Assembly (NCBI GenBank): GCA_028274465.1
Contig: CM051456.1
Coordinates: 94,164,753 to 94,228,752 of the forward strand
Reading direction: 5' to 3'
DNA: 64,000 nucleotides
DNA from: Plantago ovata
Lineage: Eukaryota > Streptophyta > Magnoliopsida > Lamiales > Plantaginaceae
Shown here: in pieces, positions 32,780 to 43,159 of the stretch
Numbering within the stretch: the stretch's first letter is position 1
How the letters are laid out: each line of letters opens with the position of its first letter
Program-made: the position numbers and the translations under genes
The notes under the pieces: generated by a model
What the model saw: only the letters and a program-made list of their open reading frames with translations
What the model was told of the DNA's origin: nothing
Database searches by the model: none

Positions 32780-34785
32780 TCATTAGAAAAATGGAAAACC
32801 ACATCTTTTGCAAGCAAGCTACTTAATGGTTTAGCAATTTTCGAAAAATCCTTAATAAACCTCCTATGAAACCCTACATGACCAAGAAAAGACTGCAATT
32901 CTTTCACACAAGTAGGTGGGGGAAGTTTTTCAATGATTTCGATCTTAGCCTTGTCTACCTCAATACCTCTTTTAGAAACTACATGTCCTAGAACAATGCC
33001 TTCCCTAACCATGTAATTACTTTTCTCCCAGCTTAAAGTTAAATTGCATTCAATGCACCTTTTCAAAACAAGATCTAATCTATGCAAGCATTCATCAAAC
33101 GAATTGCCGAAAAGAGAAAAATCATCCATGAAAACTTCAACAAACTTAGTTACCATATCAGAGAAAACAGAAAGCATGCACCTTTGGAAAGTGGCGGGGG
33201 CGTTACATAGCCCAAATGGCATCCTCCTATAGGCAAACGTCCCGAATGGGCAAGTGAATGTCGTCTTCTCTTGATCCTCCGGTGCAATCGGAATCTGGTA
33301 GAAACCTGACAAACCATCAAGAAAATAATATAATTTCCGCCCCTCAAGGCGGTTTAGCATGTCATCTATAAATGGCAAAGGGAAGTGGTCTTTCTTAGTG
33401 GCGGCATTTAATCTTCTATAGTCAATGCACATCCGCCATCCAGTGGTTTTCCTAACCGGTACTAACTCTCCCTTCTCATTCTCTTCTACCGTGACCCCTG
33501 ATTTTTTAGGAACTACATGAACAGGGCTCACCCATCGACTATCAGGAATGGGGTAAATCATATCGACATCTAGCAACTTGATTACTTCTTTCTTTACCAC
33601 CTCTTGCATGGCCGAATTTATCCTACGCTGAGGTTGCCTAACGGGTTTGGCATCTTGTTCTAGAGTGATGTTGTGTACACACCGAGTAGAGCTAATTCCC
33701 TTGATATCACTAATCCCCCATCCTATAGCTGCAGAATTTTCTCTCAAAATTTCAATTAGCCTACTTTCTTCATCGTTGGAAAGATGTGAGGAGACTATCA
33801 CATGCTTTTTCTGATTTTCTCCTAAGTAGACATACTTGAGGTGTGCAGGGAGTGGCTTTAACTCTAAGATAGGCTCTTCAGAAAATTTACTTTCTTCCTC
33901 TTCTTCATCTAAGGGTTCAAGCACTTCTTCTCCTACGGGAATTTCTGGGGTGCTATCCATTATTTCAACTAATTCCCTTGCTTCTTTGGTCATGTAACAC
34001 GTCTCAGCCTGCATGGTTAGTGCCTCCTCAAGAGGTTCACGATCATCATAGCAATGATGAAATTCGGAAATCACAGAATCATAGCAATCGACAAAATTTA
34101 ATTCTTCTACGACTTCCTTATCTCCTATGCTACATCCTACCAATTCAACTTTCTCACCCATTACCTCCATGGAGATTTTCTTACCTTTGAGTTCAAGGCA
34201 TGTGTTGGTAGTTGCCATGAATGGTCTCCCAAGTAGTACCACGTGTTCGTGAATATGGCTCTTTCCCTCGTCTGTAGACTTCATTACCACAAAATCAGCT
34301 GAAATTATCAATTTGTCCACTTTCACAAGGATATCTTCTATTATCTTAACTGGCCTCTTCACACTTTGGTCCGTCATTTGGACAACCATATCAGTTGGTG
34401 TCAATTCACCGAGATCCAGGGCCTTGTATACTGAATAGGGCATTAAGTTAATGCTAGCCCCCAAGTCAAGCATAGCCTTCGTGGTTCGTCCATTCCCCAA
34501 AGCGATGTTGATGATGAAACTTCCAGGATCTCTTTTCTTCACCGGTAACCCGGCAATCGAATTCACCGTCTCAACCCCATTAACTTCCTTTCCTGAAGTA
34601 ACCCTTTTGTTGTTCTTCATCTCACGAAAGAATTTCGTATAAGCCAGAATGTTTTGGATTAACTCCAAGAGAGGCACATTAACTTCAAACTTTTGAGAGG
34701 CGTTGAAATAGAGGTGACTCTTGAATATCCTTCTTGGCTGGCTTGATCCGACTTGGGAATGGCACATGTGGTTTCGGGGGCACAT
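32773..34785 (-). pseudogene. G1 aspartic protease and reverse transcriptase
   Basis: A 670-codon frame. Protease: KAMLDLGASINLMPYSVYKA (D-L-G-A-S active site) and VVLLGRPFMATTNTCLELKG. RT: YPIPDSRWVSPVHVVPKKSG, GWRMCIDYRRLNAATKKDHF, PFGLCNAPATFQRCML and the catalytic VEVFMDDFSLFG (F-M-D-D). The palm-to-RNase H connection is SFLGHVGFHRRFIKDFSKIA. These features and the DLGASI protease are typical of the Athila lineage. The 5' end overlaps gag in another frame and the 3' end runs out at a 1-nt deletion, so RNase H is in a separate frame. Confidence 0.93.
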
Positions 34786-35899
34786 ATGGATTAGAAGATT
34801 TGTGAAGTACTACTGGCGTAGGAGTTCCCCCTTCGACCTCATCATCAACCATATCTTCCTCAGATGGTCTTGGTTCATCATCCTTCTCTTGAGGTTCTTT
34901 GGAACTTTCACTAACTTCTTGTTCTGTGCTTGGTCCTGCATTGTTGGTCGCAGAAGATTCAATACGTTGATGAACCTCCTCTGCCTTTTCACACCTCAAC
35001 AAGCTAAATTCCTCTATAAGTTGCTCAGTTACTTCGACTGCTTCAAAAGCCCTTTCGATGTGAAGATTGTTTTTAACTTGTCCTGCGTGTGCTATCTCAA
35101 AAACATTCTCAATGGCCTTAATCCTTGCGTAAAACGCAAGTTCATCCTCCTCACTGATATCTTCGTCTTCAGAATATCCTTCATATAAACCTTTATTTTC
35201 GCCCCGATTTGAACTCCCATTGGTGACTAGACTCGATATTAGCCTCTCAGATTGTGCAGAACCACTGGCGTACATTTGAAAGACCTCCTCTGCCTCTTCA
35301 ACTGTACATTCTTCTAATCCTCCACACATCCCATCCACTTGAAGCCTAACATCATCACGTAGACCACTAACAAAATACCAAATCAGCTCCCCGTCGTCGA
35401 AACGGTGATGGGGGCACTCACGTTTATACAACTCAAAACGTTCGTAGGTGTCACAGAACCGCTCGTACTCTCCTTGCTTGAAGTGTTCGATCCGATTCCG
35501 CAAGGCAATCGTCTCATGGTAAGGCATAAAACGCGCCAAGAACTCCTCTACTACTCGGGCCCAGGTTCTCAGTAATACTGGTGCTAACCTTGCCATCCAA
35601 ATTCTCGGTTCATTTCCCAGAGCAAAAGAAAATAATTTCCTGCATAATTGGTCCTCGGTGAACCCCTTTGCTGGAACTTTTGCTATTTCTTCCTCAAAGG
35701 ATCTGATGAAACTTAACGGATTCATGCCCACTCCATCTCCGAACCTCGGTATCCTTCTCACTACAGAAATTGTTACCTCATACCTTGATAACTGTTCTTC
35801 CAAGTATATAGCTGACCCTTTCTTGACTTGCGAGAATGTAGGTGTCAAGCGAGCTTTTAAGGTCGTCATACCTGGAAATCTGGAACAGGAGTAACTCAA
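34685..35899 (-). CDS. G1 gag (Athila-type capsid), 404 codons
   Basis: A retrotransposon gag domain lies at about residues 60-210: GVGMNPLSFIRSFEEEIAKV, LCRKLFSFALGNEPRIWMAR, FLARFMPYHETIALRNRIEH, FKQGEYERFCDTYERFELYK, ECPHHRFDDGELIWYFVSGL. An acidic Glu/Ser-rich C-terminal third follows. It stops at TCAAAAGTTTGA (34,685-34,700 region), while protease-RT is open one frame over; skipping one base at the A run would fuse them. This gag is clearly different from the gag of G2 and G3 despite shared LTRs. It forms the cytoplasmic particle in active elements. Confidence 0.85.
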   Translation of the reverse strand: MSYSCSRFPGMTTLKARLTPTFSQVKKGSAIYLEEQLSRYEVTISVVRRIPRFGDGVGMNPLSFIRSFEEEIAKVPAKGFTEDQLCRKLFSFALGNEPRIWMARLAPVLLRTWARVVEEFLARFMPYHETIALRNRIEHFKQGEYERFCDTYERFELYKRECPHHRFDDGELIWYFVSGLRDDVRLQVDGMCGGLEECTVEEAEEVFQMYASGSAQSERLISSLVTNGSSNRGENKGLYEGYSEDEDISEEDELAFYARIKAIENVFEIAHAGQVKNNLHIERAFEAVEVTEQLIEEFSLLRCEKAEEVHQRIESSATNNAGPSTEQEVSESSKEPQEKDDEPRPSEEDMVDDEVEGGTPTPVVLHKSSNPYVPPKPHVPFPSRIKPAKKDIQESPLFQRLSKV

Positions 35900-36046
35900 A
35901 ACTGAAAATTAGTCTCGTTAGAAGTCTCGAAAATCAAGAAAATTTCTGGAAATCACCTATAAAATCGAAAAAGACTAATACTACTAAGACTAGGAATTGA
36001 ATGCTGAAAATATAAATAAGCTAAACAGAAAAAAGGAGTATAGTCC

Positions 36047-36064
36047 CCGACAACGGCGCCAATT
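36047..36064 (-). promoter_or_regulatory. G1 primer-binding site
   Basis: On the minus strand the LTR end ...GGTTCATCA is followed by AATTGGCGCCGTTGTCGGGG, the TGGCGCCGTTGCCGGGG-type PBS commonly seen in Athila elements, with one change. Confidence 0.88.
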
Positions 36065-37242
36065 TGATGAACCGAAAGTTTGTCAGACTCAATTAATCAA
36101 ATAAATTTGTTTTTAGCCAAAGGCAATTCACAACTACAACGAAAATCGTAGTGTAGTAGTAAAATAACCTCGAGTGTCGATCTCTAAGGACTATAACTAG
36201 CTTTATCTAATTTAACTTAAACTATAAACTCAACAAACGACTTAGCACATATTTTTCTTATCAAAGATAATGAAAGTTAGTGATAGTATAATCATTCAAA
36301 GCATCAGGTTAATAATCATGCATGAAGTACCCGATTGTTTTGCATAGAAATCTAAGATCATGAATTGTCCAATGTGTTCCATTCAATTCAACACTACGAA
36401 GATAGAGGGCTTAGATAAATCAAAGAAATAAAGCAATAACTCAAGTCTGATTCGCGTTACAGCCATCATGCATATTTAAGAACCCTATCTAAGAAATCAC
36501 ATACTATCACCAACGATAGATTTAGCTACTCATAGATATATAATGCAATCAACAGAAATCAAAGCAAGATTGAATGAAAACATGTTGAAAAAATAAATAT
36601 AAATAGAAAAATCGAGAGATACAATGTTACCGACGAAGGTTGTTAATCTCCGAAGAATTGCGAACTCACAAGCAAGATAATCCTCCAAATTGATAAGAAA
36701 AATAGTCTCCTATGCTAAGAATTCCTAGAAAAGGCTCTGGAGAATTCCTATCTAAAACTAATGTGAAAAGTATGAAAAAAGGTCTTAGAAAGTATGAAAA
36801 ACGTAGAAACATAAGCAACTATATATAGGAGTTCGGAAGGCGTGGGGCGAGTCTCCCCAGACACCGGGCGAACCGCCTGGTGTGGGGCGAACCGCCCGGG
36901 AGCTCCAGTCGGCGGAAACACATTTTTGGTCTTCTTTTCCTTTTCGGACTCGGATTTTGCCTTCTAGTGACCTTTGAGCCTTGAAACTCGACCCCTAGAC
37001 CTCAAATCTCGTCCGGAACCTTCTAGATACACCATGGATGACCACGAAACACCGATTCTTCGTTCTCTTCAATATAATTGCCCGGAAAATCACGTTTTTC
37101 ACCTAAAACCTGAAAAATGCAAACTAAAGGGAAACGTGACACTATTCTAATAAAATGCACTATAGTATAGCTAAATTAACATAGAGTATAGCTAAATAGG
37201 TGAAAAAAGACTCGAATGAAGGTGTAAAATACACGTTCATCA
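36065..37242 (-). repeat. G1 5' LTR (1,178 bp)
   Basis: TGATGAACGTG...GGTTCATCA on the minus strand. A TATATATA box lies at 36,820-36,827. Just upstream of it in element sense (36,840-36,905) are GC-rich palindromes of the GGGGCGAA/CCGCCCC type. Ends in TG...CA. Confidence 0.92.
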
Positions 37243-38052
37243 ACAAACAATGCAATTTGGCACTTTGACAGTGGTTGTGGAAAGTACATGACGGGCAACA
37301 AGTAAAACCTTATAAACTATAGACGGTGGTCTAAAGGTCCAACAATAAGGTTTGCTGGTGGAGGCTTTGGTTCTACTAAAGGTTATGGTGACGTGAAGTT
37401 AGGATGCATTACCATTTCGGGAGTTCTTTATGTCAAAAATCTTAAGTTTAACCTTTTCAGCATGAGTCAATTTGCTGACAAAGGATACTTCATCAAAATC
37501 AAAAGTGATGAATGTAAACTTATAGACTTTGAGACAAAGAAGGTTATTATGGTTGCTAGAAGATCAGGAGGTTTGTATACTGTAGATTGGTCCTCAGCAA
37601 TCGTTTAAAAATGCCTTGTCTCAGATCATGATTGCCTTGCTGAAAAAGCATGGTTATGGCATAAACGAACAAGTCACCTAAACTTCAAGACGCTGAATAA
37701 GCTGTCTAAAAAGGTACTTGTAGTTGGATTACCTAAGGTTACTTTTAAGAAGGATGGTGTTTGCAATGCGTGTCAGCAAGGAAAGCAAACCAAATCTTCT
37801 TTTAAGAACAAGACAGTACCGTCAACTACAAAACCTTTACAACTCTTGCACATGGACTTGTTTGAATCTTCTTCAACAAGCTATGCTGGTAAGAAGTATG
37901 GTCTGGTGGTGGTAGATGACTATTCAAGATTCACTTGGGTAGTATTTATCAAGCACAAGTTTGAAACAAGGATTGAAATACCTAACTTGCTGAATAAGCT
38001 TGAAGTCATGAAAAATGACAAGGTAAAAGTCATAAGAACAGACCATGGTACT
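37243..38052 (+). pseudogene. C1 protease and N-terminal integrase remnant
   Basis: Reads IWHFDSGCGKYMTGNK (D-S-G protease active site) followed by a stop, then KGYGDVKLGCITISGVLYVK and FNLFSMSQFADKGYFIKIKS. A further stop after SSAIV (37,606-37,608) precedes the GAG-pre-integrase segment WHKRTSHLNFKTLNKLSKK with CNACQQGKQTKSSF and the integrase core start LLHMDLFESS...VVVDDYSRFTWVVF. It ends at IRTDHGT where the G2 LTR begins. Four or more lesions are present. Confidence 0.88.
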
Positions 38053-39210
38053 TGATGAACGTGTATTTTACATTTTCATTCAAGTCTTTTTCACCAATTT
38101 AGCTATCCTCTAGGTTAATTTAGCTTATATTTTAGTGCATTTTATTAGAATAGTGTCACGTTTCCCTTTTCTTTGCATATTTCAGATTTTAGGTGAAAAA
38201 CGTACTTTTGATGGGAAATTATGGTGAAGAGAACGAAGTTTTGGTGCTTCAAGGTCATCCGTGGTGTATTTAGAAGTTTCCAGACGAGTTTTGAGGCCTA
38301 GGGGACGAGTTTCAAGGCTTAAAGGTCACTAGAAGGCAAAATCGAGTCCAAAAAGGAAACCTGAAGCCAAAAACTCGCTACCACCGACCTGGAGCTCCCA
38401 GGCGGTTCGCCCCCCATCTATCGACTAGTATATACAGTTTCGCCTATTTAGTTCGTTTTTCAGACCTTTTCACCTTATTTTGAGAGACAAATTCTCCAGA
38501 GCTTGTTCTGGGAATTATTAGCATAGAAGACTCTTTTTCTTATTAATTTGGAAGCTTAAGCATAGAGATTGGACATCTTTGATTCTCGATTCTTGCTTGT
38601 GAGTTAGCAATTCACCGTAGATTGACAACCTTAGTTGGTAACTTGTATCTCACGATTTTGCTGCTTTTGTTTATTCAATTCAACATGTTTTCATTGACTC
38701 TTGATTTGATTATGCTTGTTGATTGCGATTTATACATGAGTAGCTAAATCTAGGGTTGGTGATAGTATGTGAATTCATAGCTAGGGTTCTTAATTATGCA
38801 TGAGTGGCTTCGCGCGTTTAAGACTTGATTTATTGTTTTATTTCTTTGATCTATCTAAGCCATCTATCTTCGTAGGTTAGTGTTAAATTGAAAGAAACAC
38901 TAGGACAATTCATGATCATAGATTTCTATACAAAACTTCAAGTACTTCATGTGTAATTAGAACCCGATGCTTAGAACGATCATACTATCACTAACTTTCA
39001 TCATAATTGATAAGAAAAACCTTTGCTAAATCGTTTTCTGATTTTATATTTTAAGTTAAATTAGTTAAAGCTAGTTATAGTCCTTAGAGATTGACACTCG
39101 GGGTTATCTTACTTCTACACTATGTGCCTTGGTTTTCGTTGTAGTTGTGAGTTGCCTTTGGCTAAAAATAAATTTATTTGATTAATTGAGTCTGACAAAT
39201 TCGTTCATCA
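38053..39210 (+). repeat. G2 5' LTR (1,158 bp)
   Basis: TGATGAACGTG...GTTCATCA. It lacks the multi-palindrome GC block found upstream of the TATA box in G1 and G3 LTRs, keeping only a remnant near 38,392-38,410. TATA-like TAGTATATACAG occurs at about 38,427. Confidence 0.9.
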
Positions 39211-39211
39211 A

Positions 39212-39230
39212 ATTGGCGCCGTTGCCGGGG
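39212..39230 (+). promoter_or_regulatory. G2 primer-binding site
   Basis: ATTGGCGCCGTTGCCGGGG, one base after the LTR end. Athila-type PBS. Confidence 0.9.
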
Positions 39231-39333
39231 ACTATACTCCTTTTTACTCTTTAGCTTATTTATATTTTCAGCATTCATTACCTAGAATTAGTGGTTTTAA
39301 TTAGTTTTTCTCGATTTCTAACGGGACTGATTT

Positions 39334-41114
39334 TTGATTGTGAGTTACTCCTGTCACAGATATTCAGGTTTTGTGATGGCTCGCCCACTTTTGAAATCAT
39401 GGGTTCAACCCAACCGGGAAAGGATGAGAGGTCCAGCTATTATTCTTTCTGCTGCAACTCGTGATTTGGAGATCAAGAATCACATGTTCCAGAAGCTCCC
39501 TAGGTTCTATGGATTGGCTAGGGAGGATGTGATGGGATACTTGCGTGATATTGAGGATTTCATCAACAATCTTCCAAGACCTGGAACGGGGATAACGGAT
39601 GATGAGCTGAGGATGAAGGTTTTCACTATGGGGCTTGGCGATAAGGCCAAGGTATGGTTAGGCTCTCTGGAAGCCGGTTCTCTCGACACCTGGGATAAGG
39701 TGTTTTCTGCTTTTATGGAGAAATATTTTCCCCATACTTTGACTACCGCGCTGAAGGCGCAAATCACTGGCTTCAAGCAAGATTATGATGAGACCATCTA
39801 CACCGCTCTCGAGAGGTTCAAGGACCTCAAGAACAAGTGCCCACACCATGGATTTGAGCTTTCTGATCTGGTACAACACTTCTATAATGGTCTTACGTAT
39901 GAGAGCCAACAGGTGGTGGATTTTCAATGCCGTGGTAATATCTGGGAGGAGACCGCCGATGATGTGTGGGCGTGTTTCGAAAGCTTGCTAAGGTGTCTCA
40001 GTTCAAGGATCCAAGAGCAATGGTTAGGAGGCGTGGACCTGAGGCTCCACCAAACAAGGAGATCCCAATGCATGGAGTGAGTGGGGATCGGTTTGAGTGC
40101 TTCGCCAATGAGATGAAGCAAGTTCTCAAGAGCTCAGTTGGAACAACTCTCTCTAATGAAGTTTTCCGGGTATGCAAGAACTATGGGCATGGGGCTCATA
40201 TGTGTAGATCGGATCTAGCAAACGATAGTGTTTACTGGGTAGACCGTAGTAATCGCAACTACGGAAACGACCATTGTGGAAATCCTGCCCCTAAGACCGA
40301 AGCATCTCAATCCAAGTCTGCTACTCTCTTGGATAATTTGCAGAAATTGGTAGATTTCACCCAAGCATTTTTGAAGAGATACGAGGAGGATTCGGAGAAG
40401 ACAAATGCTCGTCTAGATCAATTGGAGGTAAGTACTAGGCTTTCACACCAAAAGATGCAAGAGCTAATCAATCGTAGAGTGAGTAGGGAGCAGGGGAAGT
40501 TGCCTAGCAACACTGAGAAGTCGATGTCAATTACTTTGGTAGGTGACCTTCCGATGGAAATCACCATTAAGCAAGTTGCTGCGAGCAAGTCTTGTGCACA
40601 AGACGAGCCTCCATTGGCGAAGGAGGAAGATAAAGGCCTGGAATTAGATGTAAGTAATGAAGAACCTAACGCTCCTGAACCAATTCCTGATAGCTTTGAT
40701 GTTAAGGTTGGGATTGGTAGTCTCAATGATGTTCGTGCTACATTAGATACGGGATCTTACTCTAATGTGCTCCCCATGAATGTGTATGAGAAGAGTGGCC
40801 TAGGAGAGCTTGCGAAGCATAAGGCCATTGTGCAACTAGCGGATGGATCTTTTGTACGACCGGAGGGCATTGTGAAGAATGTATTGGTTAAGATTGGTGA
40901 ATCTTCTGTTTACACCAATTTCGTTGTGATGCCGACGTCTACACCTAGGATGAGTGATGTTGTTCTCTTGGGCCGAACTTTCTTGACCAAGATACGCTCC
41001 GTAATCGACATCTACCGAAGAACTTGCACCATTGAGGTGGATGGCAAGCAACATGTGTTGCGAGCCATATCTGATCCTAGTCCTCACTTCAATGCTTCTC
41101 ATTCTATTAACTAG
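39334..41114 (+). pseudogene. G2 gag-protease, one frameshift
   Basis: The gag domain runs from about 39,376: ARPLLKSWVQPNRERMRGPA, LPRFYGLAREDVMGYLRDIE, FSAFMEKYFPHTLTTALKAQ, CPHHGFELSDLVQHFYNGLT. A 1-nt deletion at about 39,980 (AGCTTGCT here, AGGCTTGCT in G3) moves the rest into the frame 39,966-41,114. The zinc knuckle FRVCKNYGHGAHMC has lost its first Cys, which G3 keeps as CRIC. The C-terminal part is an aspartic protease with VRATLDTGSYSNVLPMNVYE (D-T-G) and DVVLLGRTFLTKIRSVIDIY, ending at TAG/TAA before 41,115. No pol follows, so mobilisation would need enzymes from another element. Confidence 0.9.
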
Positions 41115-43141
41115 TTTGGTCTTGCTGTATATGTCCATTCTCACTCACAAGTACTAGGCATGAGGAAGAGATCGATGAAGGGGAAGTCTAGTACCCTCAA
41201 GAACAAGAACTAAAGAGCAAGAAGAAGTCGAGTCAGAGACTTTATAAACAATGGCGCTGTCCGGGAGGCAACCCGGAGTTTTTATCGCTTTATTGCATTG
41301 CATTGCATTCATACATTGAACAATTTGTGTTTTATTTTATGTTTTCGTTTGGTTTTGGTGATAAAATAGGTTTTAAGATGATAATTTTGCGTTTTGGGAG
41401 GAAAAAGGCGTCTCTAGGAGTCTGGAGATGCCAGGCGAACCACCCCCCACGTGGGGCGATTCGCCTGGCAAGTCCAGAGTTCCTGGGACGTTCTGGACGC
41501 CCCAGGCGAATCGTCCCCCACCTGGGGCGGTTCGCCTCGGGTGTCCAGAAACCCGGAGGTCCGGATTTTCGTTCGGAAACCCAATTTTCTCCTATTATGC
41601 TAAATTATTGATCTTTTTACTTCTTTTATCGCCCGTTTTGGTTTCTCACGAGTTTCCTTGAGTCATATAGGTTACAGGTACAAGTTAGCTCTCACCTTAA
41701 ATCAACTTTCGACGTTCGGGACGAGCGATGACGTTCAGGTTTTGGGGGGGGGGGGTTATCGCTGGCTATGGCTATCTCTATACTTGTTTTGCTTATGATA
41801 AACTCGTGAAACCCTTTGTTTGCATTTGCACGTTTACCGCTTTCTTAGTATTTAGTTGCATACACTACATTCATCCTAGTATAGTTTTGCATGTTTTTGT
41901 GGAGCTTATTGCCAAATTTTTTGAACTTTTTTATTGGGTAGATTAACTAGTTATGACCTTTGACCATGCGTTTCATCTCTATGAATTTGTTTGAGATTTT
42001 TCTCGCTTGGCTTGTCACTTTTATATATGCACTTAGTTAAGCTTGGTAGTTTCGACATCACTTAGTGGTGTTTTCTCTACTGCGGTTCACGAAGGCCTTT
42101 ATAATAGGATGATGCATGTTAGGATCTTATGGTTGTTTTCCGAGTAATTATGTACCTAAGAGGCAACAAGTCTTCACCTTGCTTTGAGATTGATAAATGC
42201 CTAGGAAGGAGGTAGTGTGAGATTGTGTGATCCTTTGTTTGCAACCTATTCTTTCGAATAGGTTTGGGGAGGGGGTTACGCTATCATTAGACTTGTTTTT
42301 CGATTTTTGAGTGTTGTGAGTTTGTTTTCCTTTTTCGTAAAGTTTGTGCTCCAACCTATTCTTTCGAATAGGTTTGGGGAAGTCGGTTGTGTGTCATTGT
42401 AATTTCTTTTTCGTTGTGCTACTGCTGGCTATAAAAAAAAAATCGAAAAAAAAAGAAGAAAAATTTCCAGGAAAAAGAAAAATCTGGAAAAGAAAAAAAA
42501 AAGAAAAAAAAGAAAAGACCCCAAAAAAAAAGCAAGGAAGGGTCCAAAAAAGCCAAAAAAACAGTTTAGCAAAGTGTTTGTCTCGTTTTTCAATTCATGT
42601 AATGTTCGTAATTGAGTTGTAATTTTTTGTCTTTTATTTGTTTGAGTGTCATCTGTTCTAGACCACCCTCGTCCTGCCATTCAGGAAGTGGTGAATAGTT
42701 TAAGGCTTTGCTTGAGAGATGGGTAGAATAGGGGAGTGTTATCTTTTTTAGGGAACCCTCCTTCGTTTGATGAGAGCCAGTATTGGTTCGACCTCTTTGA
42801 GGAAAAGTCTTAACTTGGTGAACAGCAGTAAGTCCTCAGTTTCATAGGCACGGGACAACCATTCGTATTTTAACATGTTTCATTACGTCGTCACTGACTA
42901 GGTTCAGGTATAGAATGTTACGAGAGACTATCTTGTTTGACATAAGTGCATATGTGAATGTGTATGAGTCAATCGAGGCATTCTTCAACCAATATCCATG
43001 TTATGATTTGTATGGTTTTTGTTCATAAGTTTTTTGATAGATTCAATAGATTAGTTCATTTCATTTGGCATGAGACTCCATTTTTTGTGTTGCATTGTTT
43101 TTTGCATTAGAGTCTAGCTTAGTTGCTTGAGGACAAGCAAA
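41115..43141 (+). other. G2 non-coding 3' region
   Basis: Collinear with the G1 3' region. GC-rich palindromes with CCCACGTGGGG at 41,420-41,560, a poly-G run at about 41,745, twin AACCTATTC / GAATAGGTT hairpins at 42,243-42,264 and 42,353-42,374, then an A-rich block (42,430-42,560). No ORF beyond low-complexity frames. Confidence 0.8.
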
Positions 43142-43159
43142 GGTTCGGTTTGGGGAGTT
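43142..43159 (+). promoter_or_regulatory. G2 polypurine tract
   Basis: GGTTCGGTTTGGGGAGTT immediately before the TGATGAACC start of the 3' LTR. Confidence 0.8.

Larger units (their letters stand above)
28839..37242 (-). mobile_element. Athila-like Ty3/gypsy element G1
   Basis: Minus-strand element about 8.4 kb long. It has a full 5' LTR (36,065-37,242), a PBS of Athila type, gag, protease-RT, RNase H-integrase, a ~1.8-kb non-coding 3' region and a 3' LTR reduced to ~295 bp of U3. It sits in copia C1. The missing part of the 3' LTR, with a TTTCGGACTCGG microhomology at the junction (about 28,839-28,850), indicates a deletion across the original target junction, so no target duplication remains. 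Its LTR and 3' region match G2. Three frame disruptions separate its ORFs. Confidence 0.93.
25892..38052 (+). mobile_element. Copia element C1 (5' part only), split by gypsy G1 and cut off by G2
   Basis: Consists of 25,892-28,838 (truncated 5' LTR, PBS, gag) plus 37,243-38,052 (protease and N-terminal integrase), separated by Athila-like G1. The right limit is the start of the G2 5' LTR inside the integrase, at RTDHGT. RT and RNase H are absent, and the 3' LTR was not found. The LTR and PBS match those of C3 at 48,459-50,039, so C1 and C3 are one family. Confidence 0.85.
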
